This document shows, piece by piece, positions 25,049-33,072 of a stretch of 64,000 nt of DNA. The stretch lies in contig CAWFMM010000004.1 of NCBI GenBank assembly GCA_963817035.1, positions 806,001 to 870,000 of the forward strand, written 5' to 3'. Position 1 is the first letter of the stretch. Each line of letters begins with the position of its first letter. Below the pieces are notes generated by a model. That model did not search any database. It was given only the letters and a program-made list of their open reading frames with translations, and had not been told where the DNA came from. This DNA is from AC-49 sp963817035 (GTDB taxonomy: Bacteria; Actinomycetota; Thermoleophilia; Solirubrobacterales; Solirubrobacteraceae). The position numbers and the translations under genes were made by a program.

Positions 25049-26243
25049 CCCAGTCGACTATCAGCTCTTGGACGCAGTAGATGCTTTCGGTGAGCATCAA
25101 GTCGAGCTGATCGGTCGGCAGGACTGTCCGTAGTCCGGGCAGGCGCTCGAAGATCAGCGGGATCGCGATCGACAGCTCCATCCGCGCCAGGCGCTGGCCG
25201 AGGCACTGATGGACCCCGAAACCAAAGCCGACGTGGTGACGCGCGTTGGCACGATGAACATCGAGCTCGTCGGCATTCTCAAACATGCGTGCGTCACGGT
25301 TGGCGGCGTGCGACGCGACGATCACGCCCTCACCGGCACGCACCAGCACGTCGCCGACCTGGACGTCTTCGGTGGCGATCCGACGCAGGCCGACGTGGAT
25401 CGCCGACGTGTAGCGCAGGATCTCCTCAAGCCCGTTGGCAAAGACCGCGGGATCGGCGAACATCGCCTGACGCTGCTCGGGATGGTCAAGCAGCAAGATC
25501 GTCGCCAGCGTCAGCGTCTTCGACGTCGTGTCATGGCCGGCATGCAACATCAACAGCGACATGCCCAGCGCCTCGTCACGGGTCATCTCGCCCGCCTCGA
25601 TGCGCGCGGCCAACGCGGACAGCACATCGGAGGCAGGACGCTCGCCGCGGTCGTCGAGCACCGGCTCGATCAACGCGGCGAGCCCCGCAAGCGCGGCGGC
25701 CGCGCCCTGCGGAGTCGCGCTCGTCGTCAAAAACTGACGCGACAGCGCCTGGAAGCGCTCATGCTCGCTATAAGGGACGCCGAGGAGCCCGCAGATGACC
25801 AACGACGGAACGACCAACGCGAAGTCGTGATACAGGTCAGCCGGACGCGGGCCCGCCACGAACTCGTCCATCACCGCGTTGGCCAGCCGCTCGATCTCCG
25901 GGCGCATCGCCTCGATGCGCTGAAATGTGAACTGGCCGGTCATCATCTTGCGGATCTCGCCGTGGCGCGGATTCTCAAGATTCTGCAGGTAGCCCGGCGG
26001 ACGCGGAGGATCATCAACACGGATCCCCGGAAACCCCTCGCGCGACACATTCGCACTAAAACGCTCGTCGCCGAAGACCTGACGCGCCAACTCCAGGCTG
26101 GACACCAACCACGGCTCGCGACGACCGCCCCAAATACTGATCCGCTTGACCGGCTCCTGCTCACGCCAAGCGCTCAAATCGCTCGGCAACGAGAACAAGC
26201 TCGCACGCTCGATCGGCAGCGCGGGAAGCAAAGCCTCAGACAC
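25041..26243 (-). CDS. Cytochrome P450 with its own ferredoxin
   Basis: A 400-residue P450 of the CYP105/107-like bacterial type. The I-helix is canonical (LLMLHAGHDTTSKTL near residue 233), ExxR is LEEILR, and the heme loop is GFGFGVHQCLGQRLAR near residue 340. The 3Fe-4S ferredoxin gene lies ten bases upstream, giving a dedicated electron donor. The reductive-dehalogenase-like gene overlaps its 3' end. Pairing an oxygenase with a reductive enzyme in one transcript is unusual and suggests stepwise processing of one substrate. Confidence 0.94.
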   Translation of the reverse strand: MSEALLPALPIERASLFSLPSDLSAWREQEPVKRISIWGGRREPWLVSSLELARQVFGDERFSANVSREGFPGIRVDDPPRPPGYLQNLENPRHGEIRKMMTGQFTFQRIEAMRPEIERLANAVMDEFVAGPRPADLYHDFALVVPSLVICGLLGVPYSEHERFQALSRQFLTTSATPQGAAAALAGLAALIEPVLDDRGERPASDVLSALAARIEAGEMTRDEALGMSLLMLHAGHDTTSKTLTLATILLLDHPEQRQAMFADPAVFANGLEEILRYTSAIHVGLRRIATEDVQVGDVLVRAGEGVIVASHAANRDARMFENADELDVHRANARHHVGFGFGVHQCLGQRLARMELSIAIPLIFERLPGLRTVLPTDQLDLMLTESIYCVQELIVDWDG

Positions 26244-26253
26244 GACGACCCCC

Positions 26254-26451
26254 TCAGTTGTCAGTCACGACGATCGCCGAAGTCGGGCAGAAAGATGCAG
26301 CCTCCTCGACGCCCGCCCGCAACTCCTCCGGCGGCTCGGCAACCAACAACACAACCACTCCATCGTCCTCGCGCTGCCCAAACACAGCCGGTGCCGCCAA
26401 CGCGCACTGACCAGCGCCACAACAAGTCTCCTGATCGACCTCGATACGCAT
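26254..26451 (-). CDS. P450-associated 3Fe-4S ferredoxin
   Basis: A 65-residue ferredoxin of the short actinobacterial type that feeds electrons to P450s. Cys ligands are in ETCCGAGQCALAAP and in FCPTSAI near residue 54; the position of the second canonical Cys is taken by Ala/Gly (CGAGQC), the pattern that gives a 3Fe-4S cluster. It is the first gene of the 26451-23285 operon. The sequence just upstream carries the TACCATATGATATGA element. It might also supply the reductive-dehalogenase-like protein. Confidence 0.92.
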   Translation of the reverse strand: MRIEVDQETCCGAGQCALAAPAVFGQREDDGVVVLLVAEPPEELRAGVEEAASFCPTSAIVVTDN

Positions 26452-26466
26452 CGTGGGCGCTCACTC

Positions 26467-26481
26467 TACCATATGATATGA
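26467..26481. promoter_or_regulatory. Candidate operator between divergent ferredoxin and SnoaL genes
   Basis: TACCATATGATATGA contains the perfect repeat CATAT-G-ATATG and matches the element at 1728 at 11 of 15 positions. It lies 16 bases before the ferredoxin start, where a repressor would block transcription. A local low-GC patch surrounds it. Confidence 0.4.
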
Positions 26482-26566
26482 CGTACGATAGACACCGACG
26501 CACGCGTGGCCGACGGCGTCGACGCATCCAGCGGAGTGCAGCCCGCGGCGCTGAGGAGGAACCCAT

Positions 26567-26611
26567 ATGTCAGAGCTGATCACCACGACTCGTGAAGGCC
26601 TCCGATCGTGA
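26567..26611 (+). CDS. Possible 14-residue leader peptide
   Basis: ATG 26567 has an excellent ribosome binding site (GAGGAGGAA, five bases away) and opens a 14-codon frame, MSELITTTREGLRS, whose TGA overlaps the GTG start of the next gene (GTGA). The next gene has no ribosome binding site of its own, so ribosomes probably reach it by coupling through this ORF. It may be a remnant of a shortened gene. Confidence 0.4.
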   Translation: MSELITTTREGLRS

Positions 26612-27051
26612 GCCTGCGCTCCGAGATCGAGGACACGATCTACCAGTACGCCTGGGGCTACGACGGCGACGAGCTGGACCTGCTCGCCGCGGCGTTCACC
26701 GAGGACGCGACCCTGAACCATGCGATCGACGGCTCGGTGGTCCATGGGCGCGACACGATCCGCGCGTGGATGGACGAGAAGCGCCAGGTGTTCCGCGACG
26801 ACGGCGAGCAGCCGCGTCACATGCTGGCCAACGTCGTCGTCGAGCAGACGTCGCAGGACACCGCGGCGTCGCGGTGCTACATGACCATGGTGGTGACGCG
26901 CTCCGATGGCTCGGTCTACGTCCACCACGCGGGCCGATATCTCGACGAGTTCCGCCGCGTCGGCGATCGCTGGTTGTTCTCCCAGCGGCTGATCCGCTGC
27001 GACCGCGACGTCGACTTCCCGCACCGCAAGCAGCGAGCCCAGCTCGTATAG
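26608..27051 (+). CDS. SnoaL-like (NTF2-fold) polyketide-cyclase-type protein
   Basis: A 147-residue alpha+beta-barrel protein of the SnoaL/ketosteroid-isomerase-like family, shown by the N-terminal helix REIEDTIYQYAWGYDGDELDLLAAAFTEDA split over residues 5-35, then VHGRDTIRAWM and the C-terminal strands RYLDEFRRVGDRWLFSQRL. The DELDLLAAAFTEDAT stretch is typical. It starts at GTG 26608, coupled to the small ORF upstream. Family members act as isomerases, hydrolases or dehydratases on small hydrophobic ligands; specific role unknown. Two further SnoaL-like proteins are at 32554 and 40878. Confidence 0.85.
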   Translation: MSLRSEIEDTIYQYAWGYDGDELDLLAAAFTEDATLNHAIDGSVVHGRDTIRAWMDEKRQVFRDDGEQPRHMLANVVVEQTSQDTAASRCYMTMVVTRSDGSVYVHHAGRYLDEFRRVGDRWLFSQRLIRCDRDVDFPHRKQRAQLV

Positions 27052-27075
27052 GGGCGGGTTCCCGCTCGACCACGT

Positions 27076-27122
27076 CGACCCACCCGCGGTCGGCGTTGGA
27101 CATGCCGTCGGCGGGTGGGTCG
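27076..27122. terminator. 12-bp perfect inverted repeat after the SnoaL gene
   Basis: CGACCCACCCGC (27076-27087) is followed 23 bases later by its exact complement GCGGGTGGGTCG (27111-27122). It lies 25 bases after the SnoaL stop in a 260-base gap. A strong GC-rich stem without a T-run fits a terminator or a regulatory hairpin. Confidence 0.5.
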
Positions 27123-27291
27123 CGTGCGGTAGACGGCGCCGAGATCGCCCATGCCCTGCGCGACGAGTTGAGCATCGCGGCAAAGCCGCCAAGCTCGGTT
27201 GAGAAGGGCTGCACCCGGGCTCGCGGTCGGCTACGATGGTCCGGGTGACAAAGAGGTTCGTCCGGATGAACCGGAGGAGGAAGGGGAAGCA

Positions 27292-27312
27292 ATGAAGCAG
27301 GCGATCTACTGA
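27292..27312 (+). CDS. Possible 6-residue leader peptide
   Basis: ATG 27292 follows a very strong ribosome binding site (GGAGGAGGAAGGGGA) and reads MKQAIY before TGA, which overlaps the next ATG (TGATG). A preceding GTG frame at 27245-27295 (16 codons, Arg/Lys-rich) ends on this ATG. The SDR at 27312 has no other ribosome binding site, so coupling is likely. Could be the stub of a deleted oxidoreductase gene. Confidence 0.4.
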   Translation: MKQAIY

Positions 27313-28034
27313 TGCGCGTCCTGGTGACCGGCTCCTCCCGGGGCCTGGGGCTCGAGCTCGTCCGGGTGCTGCATGTGCGCGGCGACGAGGTGCTCGCGAC
27401 AGTTCGCGCGCCGAGCCCTGAGTTGAGCGAACTCGGAGCGACGGTTCTCGAGGGCTTCGATGTCACCGACGACGCATCAATGGCCGGCCTCGGCGCCGCG
27501 ATCGGCTCGGAGCCGATCGACCTCGTGATCGCCAACGCCGGCGTCAACCACTCGTTCGCCTCCGACATCGAACACCTCGACCTCGAGATGCTGAAGTCGG
27601 AGTTCGCGGTCAACACGTTCGGGGTCGTACGCACGGTCAAGGCCGTCCTGCCGAATCTGCAACCCGGCTCGAAGATCGCCGTGATCTCGACCTGGCGCCC
27701 CGGCGTCGGCGCGGCGAGTCGCAACTACGGCTACCAGATGTCGAAGGTCGCGACGAACCAGCTCGCGTTCCTGCTCGCCGACGATCTCGGCCCGCGCGGG
27801 ATCTCGACGATCCTGCTCAGCCCGGGGCCGATGGACACCGAGCTGCTGCGCGAGGTCGTCGATGCCGGGCACGCCAACCTGAAGCCCGGGCAGGCGTCGG
27901 ACCCGATCGATGTGGCCCGTGACCTCGTCGGCCTGATCGATGGTCTGACGTTCGCCGACTCCGGCGCCTGGGTCTTCCGCACCGGCGAGTCGATGCACGA
28001 GATCGCCTCGAGCAAGGTCTTCGGACATGGCTGA
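27312..28034 (+). CDS. SDR-family oxidoreductase
   Basis: A 240-residue short-chain dehydrogenase close to the carbonyl-reductase/C-factor subgroup. The N-terminal TGSSRGLGLELVRVL cofactor motif, the NAGVN motif near residue 77, and the catalytic Ser (ISTWRPG) and Tyr-x3-Lys (YGYQMSK near 143) are visible. It begins the five-gene run to 32543 and overlaps the sulfotransferase gene by eight bases. Likely reduces or oxidises a carbonyl/alcohol; substrate unknown. Confidence 0.9.
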   Translation: MRVLVTGSSRGLGLELVRVLHVRGDEVLATVRAPSPELSELGATVLEGFDVTDDASMAGLGAAIGSEPIDLVIANAGVNHSFASDIEHLDLEMLKSEFAVNTFGVVRTVKAVLPNLQPGSKIAVISTWRPGVGAASRNYGYQMSKVATNQLAFLLADDLGPRGISTILLSPGPMDTELLREVVDAGHANLKPGQASDPIDVARDLVGLIDGLTFADSGAWVFRTGESMHEIASSKVFGHG

Positions 28035-29280
28035 GCCGCTCCTCGCCGACGTCGGCACCGACGCCGACGTCTTCGCCCACGCAGGCCTGGCGTTCGGTGG
28101 CGAGGCGCTCGCGCCGCTGGCCGACGTACCGCTCGACGATGCGCAGGTCATGGCGATCGCTGAGCAGATGACCGGTTTGAGCGACTGGGGCGATGACGAC
28201 ACCTTTCGCATCGGCCTGAAGGTCCTGACCGACTCGATCGAGGGGATGGACCCGTCGCCGCGGTGGCGCCACTCGTTTCGCCGCCAGCTCGTGCACCTGC
28301 TCAACCAGCGCCTGCGCCTGCGCGACGACGAGGTCGGCCATCCGCAGGTGCTCAGCGAGGAGATCGAGCGCCCGGTGCTGATCGTCGGGCTGCCGCGCAC
28401 TGGCACGACGCTGACCCACGACCTGCTCGCGCTCGACCCGGCGGCCCGCGCGCCGGCCAACTGGGAGTACGCGTCGCCCTGGCCCGCGCCGCAGATCGCG
28501 ACGTTCGACAGCGATCCGCGGATCGCCAAGGTCAACGCCTCGTGGGAGGCCCAACGCGCGGCGAGCCCCGAGCTCGTCCACATGCTGCCGATGGACGCGA
28601 CCATGCCCTCGGAGTGCAACGACGCGATGATGTTCCACTTCGCCGGGCCGAACTTCACAGCCTGGATGAAGGTCCCAGAGCACCGCGCGTGGAGCGTCGA
28701 GGTTACGGCTCCCGGCCTCTATGCGACCCATCGCCGGCTGCTCCAACAGCTGCAGTGGCAGGGGCCGCGCGGGCGCTGGACGCTCAAGTCGCCGGGCTTC
28801 ATCTCCGACCTCGACGCTATCCTCGACACCTATCCCGACGCGTGCCTGATCTGGACGCACCGCGACCCCGCGCGGACGATCGCCTCGCTGGCCAGCCTGA
28901 TCGCCTCGCTGCAGAACGCGCTGCTCGGCGAGTATCCCGACCCGGTCGCGCTCGGACGCGGGGTTCAGCGCCAGTGGAGCATGGCGCTCAAGCGCGGCAT
29001 GGAGCAGCGGCGCGGCGACGCGCGCGTCGAGGCGGCGACGCTCGACATCCCCTACCGCGACCTCGTCGCCGACAAGGCCGCGACCGTGCGTCGCATCCAC
29101 GAGCACTTTGACCTGCCGCTCAGCGATGAGCACCTGAGGCGGGTCGGCGAGCTCGAGCAGGCCCAGCCGACGAGCCACTTCGCCAAGCACACCTACACGC
29201 CGGACGAGTACGGTGTCGACATCCACGAGGTCGCGCGCGACCTGTCGGACTACTACGGGCGCTTCGGCGATCTCCTGTGA
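28027..29280 (+). CDS. Sulfotransferase-family protein
   Basis: A 417-residue PAPS-binding sulfotransferase-fold protein. The 5'-phosphosulfate loop is IVGLPRTGTTLTHDLLA near residue 120 and the 3'-phosphate site is WTHRDPARTIASLASL near residue 278. Length and the MFHFAGPNFTAWM and KSPGFISDLDAIL segments match the bacterial sulfotransferase family 3 group often found beside sterol or lipid catabolism genes. It overlaps the upstream SDR. Transfer of sulfate to a hydroxylated substrate is expected from the family, but some members have unknown chemistry. Confidence 0.87.
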   Translation: MAEPLLADVGTDADVFAHAGLAFGGEALAPLADVPLDDAQVMAIAEQMTGLSDWGDDDTFRIGLKVLTDSIEGMDPSPRWRHSFRRQLVHLLNQRLRLRDDEVGHPQVLSEEIERPVLIVGLPRTGTTLTHDLLALDPAARAPANWEYASPWPAPQIATFDSDPRIAKVNASWEAQRAASPELVHMLPMDATMPSECNDAMMFHFAGPNFTAWMKVPEHRAWSVEVTAPGLYATHRRLLQQLQWQGPRGRWTLKSPGFISDLDAILDTYPDACLIWTHRDPARTIASLASLIASLQNALLGEYPDPVALGRGVQRQWSMALKRGMEQRRGDARVEAATLDIPYRDLVADKAATVRRIHEHFDLPLSDEHLRRVGELEQAQPTSHFAKHTYTPDEYGVDIHEVARDLSDYYGRFGDLL

Positions 29281-29293
29281 GGACGTGCTTGCA

Positions 29294-30346
29294 ATGGACC
29301 TGACCGGCGGGATGCCCGTGGAGTTCGACCTCGCGGTCCTGGAGCGCCCAGCCGACGACGAGTGGTTCGGCGAGAACCACGCGCTGTGGCTGTGGGACGA
29401 GGAACGCAAGCTCGGCATCCACCTGTACCTGAAGACACTCGGCCACCTCGGGCTCTACAACCTGCGCCGCGAGACGATCAACGTCCACCTGCCCGACGGC
29501 ACGGTGCTGATGAGCGAGAGCGACGGCCCAGGCGCCGTCGACCCGCTCGTGCCGCGCGGGGCGAACCTCGAGATGCGCAACCTCGAGCCGTTCACGCGCT
29601 GGTCCTACCGCTTCAACGCGACCGCCCAGCCCACGACGGCGATCCAGATGCGCGACGACGGGCTGCTGCGCCACAGTCCGCTCGTCCCGCTCGCGTTCGA
29701 GCTCGAAGGAACGATGGCGCTGCCGCCCGCGCTGACCGGCTCGTTCGCGCCCGGCGAGAAGACCGAGTGGGCGCGCCAGTTCTTCGGCGGCCGGCGTTAC
29801 GAGCAGTTCATCCGCGCCTCCGGGACGATCACGACGGCCGACGGCGAGCTTCCGTTCTCCGGCGTCGGGATGCGCACCCACCGCGTCGGGACGCGCAACT
29901 TGACGACGTTCCCCGGCCACACATGGATGATGGGCCTGTTCCCCAGCGGCCGCGCGTTCTGCGTCAATCGCAACTGCGGGGCCGACGGGGTCGTGCTGTG
30001 GCAGGAGGGATATCTGAGCGACGGTGAGACGCTGCACGCCGCAGACGCCCATGCGATGACGCAGTGCTCGACCGAGCTGCCGGGGGAAACGCTGGCGGTC
30101 GAGGTCGAGTCCGAGTTGTTCGGGCGCACGACGATCACCGGCACGCTGCGGGCGACGAACTTCACCTCGCTGCTGAGCGATGATCGGCTGCGCTTCTGCT
30201 GGGGCCTCGACCGGTCGCGGCCCGACACGCTGATCATGCCCCAGGGGCTCGCGGTCTACGAGTGGGACGGTGAGCTTGGTGCGGGCATGATCGAGCGCTC
30301 GGTTCCCGTCGCCGACCTACCGGCAGTGGGCGGGGGCCTACGCTGA
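29294..30346 (+). CDS. Uncharacterised protein, lipocalin-like (AttH/CrtC-type) fold suspected
   Basis: A 350-residue all-beta protein I cannot assign. Strand-rich segments such as HALWLWDEERKLGIHLYL, NLEPFTRWSYRFNA, YEQFIRASGTIT, GVGMRTHRVGTRN and HTWMMGLFPSGRAFCVN resemble the double-lipocalin AttH/CrtC-like proteins (hydroxyneurosporene-synthase type) seen next to steroid and terpenoid genes in actinomycetes. There is no signal peptide. ATG 29294 lies 13 bases after the sulfotransferase stop. Such proteins may bind or hydrate hydrophobic ligands; function here unknown. Confidence 0.65.
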   Translation: MDLTGGMPVEFDLAVLERPADDEWFGENHALWLWDEERKLGIHLYLKTLGHLGLYNLRRETINVHLPDGTVLMSESDGPGAVDPLVPRGANLEMRNLEPFTRWSYRFNATAQPTTAIQMRDDGLLRHSPLVPLAFELEGTMALPPALTGSFAPGEKTEWARQFFGGRRYEQFIRASGTITTADGELPFSGVGMRTHRVGTRNLTTFPGHTWMMGLFPSGRAFCVNRNCGADGVVLWQEGYLSDGETLHAADAHAMTQCSTELPGETLAVEVESELFGRTTITGTLRATNFTSLLSDDRLRFCWGLDRSRPDTLIMPQGLAVYEWDGELGAGMIERSVPVADLPAVGGGLR

Positions 30347-31095
30347 GCGAGCGCCTGGCCGGGAGGGTCGCGGTCGTGACCGGCGCGTCGCGCGGGCTCG
30401 GCGCGGAGATCGCGGTCGCGCTGGCCGCGCAGGGCGCGCTGGTCTGCCTGCTCGCCCGCAGCGCCGAGGCGCTGGAGGAGGTCGCCGCGCGGATCGGCGA
30501 TGGCGCCGTCATGGTGGCCGCTGACGTCAGCGATCCCGCCTCCGTCGCGCATGCCTTCGCGGCGATCGCTGAGCGCCACCAGCACATCGACCTGCTCGTC
30601 AACAACGCCGGCGCCGGCGGGCCGACCACGCTCGAGGAGCTGACCGACGAGCAGCTGCACGCCGAGGTTGGGGTCAACTTCTTCGCCCCGCTGTACTGCA
30701 CCCGTTCCGCCTTGCCGCTCCTACGCGCGGCGGGCGGCGGCGACGTGATCAACATCAGCTCGGTCGCGGTGCTGAACCCCTATCCGACGATGTGGCTCTA
30801 CTCGGCGGCCAAGGCCGCGCTCGAGCTCGCCTCGGCCGGACTCGTCGAGGAGCTGCGGCCGGACGGCATCCGCGTCAGCGTGCTGCGCGTTGGCTCGATC
30901 GCCGGGACGTCGTTTCAGGACGGCTGGAACGAGGAGCGCACGCAGCGCGCGTTCGAGCTCGCCCGAGCGGAGGGCCGTGAGCGGTTCGCCGGCGGGGCGC
31001 CCATCGAACCCGCGCTGCTGGCCTCATGGGTCGTCGAGCTCGCCACGCTCCCCGCGCACGCGCGCGTCGGGCTGATCGACGTGCGTCCGAGTTGA
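30343..31095 (+). CDS. SDR-family oxidoreductase with apparent CTG start
   Basis: A 250-residue short-chain dehydrogenase if started at CTG 30343. The cofactor motif VAVVTGASRGLG begins only nine residues in; the first ATG/GTG/TTG codon (GTG 30376) would delete the first beta strand of the Rossmann fold. CTG 30343 overlaps the previous stop as CTGA, mirroring the ATGA couplings used elsewhere, and is followed by the normal family N-terminus (SERLAGRVAVVTG). Catalytic Ser and Tyr-x3-Lys are in INISSVAVLN and YSAAKAA. It is coupled to the MFS gene downstream. Confidence 0.85.
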   Translation: MSERLAGRVAVVTGASRGLGAEIAVALAAQGALVCLLARSAEALEEVAARIGDGAVMVAADVSDPASVAHAFAAIAERHQHIDLLVNNAGAGGPTTLEELTDEQLHAEVGVNFFAPLYCTRSALPLLRAAGGGDVINISSVAVLNPYPTMWLYSAAKAALELASAGLVEELRPDGIRVSVLRVGSIAGTSFQDGWNEERTQRAFELARAEGRERFAGGAPIEPALLASWVVELATLPAHARVGLIDVRPS

Positions 31096-32543
31096 TCGGC
31101 GTGCTCGCAGACCGCGACCGGCGGCTTTCGCTCGTGATCGGGCTGGCGGTGGGCGGCTTCGGGTTCCAGCAGGTGTCGATGAACGCGCTGCTGCCGGCGC
31201 TGCAGCGCACGTTCGTCGCGTCGACGGCGTGGTCGACCTGGATCATGACCGGGTTCCTGCTCGTCGGCGCGGTGACGACGCCGCTGATCGGGCGTCTCGG
31301 CGATCAGTACGGGCGCACGCTGGTGCTGCGGGTCGGCCTCGTCGTGTTCGCGCTGGGCTGCGTCGGTTGCGCGTGCGCTCCGAGCCTCGGCGTGTTGATC
31401 GCCTGTCGCGCTCTGTGCGGGATATCGGGGGCGTTCCTCGCACTGGGCATGGCATTGATCGGCGAGCGTCTCTCGCCGGCCAAGGTTGCCGGCGCTATCG
31501 CCGCGATCGCGGTGTCGCTCGCCATCGGCAACGTCTTCGCGACGCTGCTCTCCCCGGTGATCGCCGACACCATCTCGTGGCGGGCGGTGTTCGCGCTGAA
31601 CACGATCGCGCCGCTCGGCGCTCTGTTCCTGACCCGCGGCGTGCGCGACCCGATCGCGGCACACGGCCGCGGTCGGTTGGACGTCGTCGGCGCGGCGCTG
31701 CTGGCGACGGCGATCGCATCGGTGATGCTTGCGCTGACCGAGGCCAACAACTGGGGCTGGACGTCGACGGCGATCCTCGGGCTGCTCGCCCTCGCGCTCG
31801 TCGTCGGCGGGGTGTGGGCGTGGGTCGAGCTGCACGTCGAGGCGCCGATGGTCGACTTGACCATGCTCATGCAGCGGACGGTGCTGCTCACGAACCTCAC
31901 GATCATGCTCGCCGGAGCCGGGATGTTCGCCGGGATCGTGCTCGTCGCCCGCCTGGTCGCGGCGCCGCGCGGCGTGCCGCCGAACCAGGTGCCGCTCGTC
32001 GACTACGGCTTCGGCGCGAGCACCGTCGTCGTCGGCCTGATCCTGTTCGCGCAGATGGCGGTGGCGGTCGGCACGGGGTATGCGCTGGCCCCGGTCAGCC
32101 GTCGTTACGGCTGGCGGCTGCCGCTCGTCGGTGGGCTGGCCGGGCTGGTTATCGCATTGACGATGATCGGGCTGTGGCACGACCACATCTGGCAGATCGT
32201 GCTGGCGTTGATGGTCTTCGGCCTGGCCTCGCCGATGAGCACGATCGGGGCCAAGCTCGTGGCCGACGACGTGCGCCCATCCGAGCACGGCGTGACCGCT
32301 GGGCTGAACATGGTCGCCTTCTACATCGGCGGCGTGGTCGGGACGCAGGGCACCGCGGCGCTCCTCGAGGGCTCGCGCATCCCCGGCACTGCGATTCCGA
32401 CCGAGCAGGCGTACACGACGAGCTACCTCGTGCTCGCGGTGATCGCGCTGCTCGGCATTCCCCTGGCCCTGATGGTCCATCCGCGCGGGCGGGCGCGCGT
32501 TCGTGGCCCGGTCCCGATCATGGAAAGCGTGCTGAACGAGTGA
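31092..32543 (+). CDS. MFS transporter, DHA2/EmrB-QacA type
   Basis: A 483-residue membrane protein with about 14 predicted helices. TM1 starts near LSLVIGLAVGGFGFQQ, motif A is GRLGDQYGRTLVL near residue 72, and motif C-like glycine/proline patterns follow in AIGNVFATLLSPVI. This matches drug:H+ antiporters of the DHA2 family, so it probably exports a toxic intermediate or product. TTG 31092 overlaps the SDR stop (TTGA); GTG 31101 is an alternative. The C-terminal tail is Arg-rich and cytosolic. Confidence 0.88.
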   Translation: MIGVLADRDRRLSLVIGLAVGGFGFQQVSMNALLPALQRTFVASTAWSTWIMTGFLLVGAVTTPLIGRLGDQYGRTLVLRVGLVVFALGCVGCACAPSLGVLIACRALCGISGAFLALGMALIGERLSPAKVAGAIAAIAVSLAIGNVFATLLSPVIADTISWRAVFALNTIAPLGALFLTRGVRDPIAAHGRGRLDVVGAALLATAIASVMLALTEANNWGWTSTAILGLLALALVVGGVWAWVELHVEAPMVDLTMLMQRTVLLTNLTIMLAGAGMFAGIVLVARLVAAPRGVPPNQVPLVDYGFGASTVVVGLILFAQMAVAVGTGYALAPVSRRYGWRLPLVGGLAGLVIALTMIGLWHDHIWQIVLALMVFGLASPMSTIGAKLVADDVRPSEHGVTAGLNMVAFYIGGVVGTQGTAALLEGSRIPGTAIPTEQAYTTSYLVLAVIALLGIPLALMVHPRGRARVRGPVPIMESVLNE

Positions 32544-32553
32544 GGAGAACGGT

Positions 32554-33072
32554 ATGACCGACGATGACGCCGTCCAGCGGCTGCTCGACATCGAGGCGAT
32601 CAAGCAGCTCAAGGCGAAGTACTTCCTGTACATGGACACCAAGCAGTGGGACGCGTGGCGGGACCTGTTCACGCTCGATCTCGTGATCGAGGGGACCAAG
32701 CAGGCCCCCGACGCGACCCGTGACACGTTCGTCGACGGCGTGCGTGACGCGCTGACCGGCGTGCGGACCTGCCATCAGGGCCACATGCCGATCATCGAGC
32801 TCATCGGCGCGGGCGAGGCGCGCGGGGTGTGGGCGATGTGGGACGAGCTGCTGTTCGAGGACGGCCATCCGTGGTCAGAGGGCTACGCGCGACGGCTCGG
32901 GTACGGGCACTACGAGGAGTCCTACCGCAAGGACGCGGGCGTCTGGCGGATCTCGTTCATGCGCCTCGCGCGCCTGTGGGTGTGGCGCGGCGCCGCGGAC
33001 GGGCCGATGGTCGAAGGGGGAGTGCCGAGCGCCGGGCGAGCGTGGCTCTACGGCGCGTCGGGGCCGGCCTGA
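32554..33072 (+). CDS. SnoaL-like (NTF2-fold) protein
   Basis: A 172-residue protein beginning MTDDDAVQRLLDIEAIKQLK, with the family helix KAKYFLYMDTKQWDAWRDLF and later strands GVWAMWDELLFED and WRISFMRLARLWVWRG. This is the SnoaL_4 pattern of bile-acid 7-alpha-dehydratase-like and related proteins. A ribosome binding site (GAGGAGA) precedes ATG 32554. Its last 25 bases overlap the convergent MaoC gene on the other strand. A dehydratase or isomerase role in the same pathway is possible but unproved. Confidence 0.85.
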   Translation: MTDDDAVQRLLDIEAIKQLKAKYFLYMDTKQWDAWRDLFTLDLVIEGTKQAPDATRDTFVDGVRDALTGVRTCHQGHMPIIELIGAGEARGVWAMWDELLFEDGHPWSEGYARRLGYGHYEESYRKDAGVWRISFMRLARLWVWRGAADGPMVEGGVPSAGRAWLYGASGPA

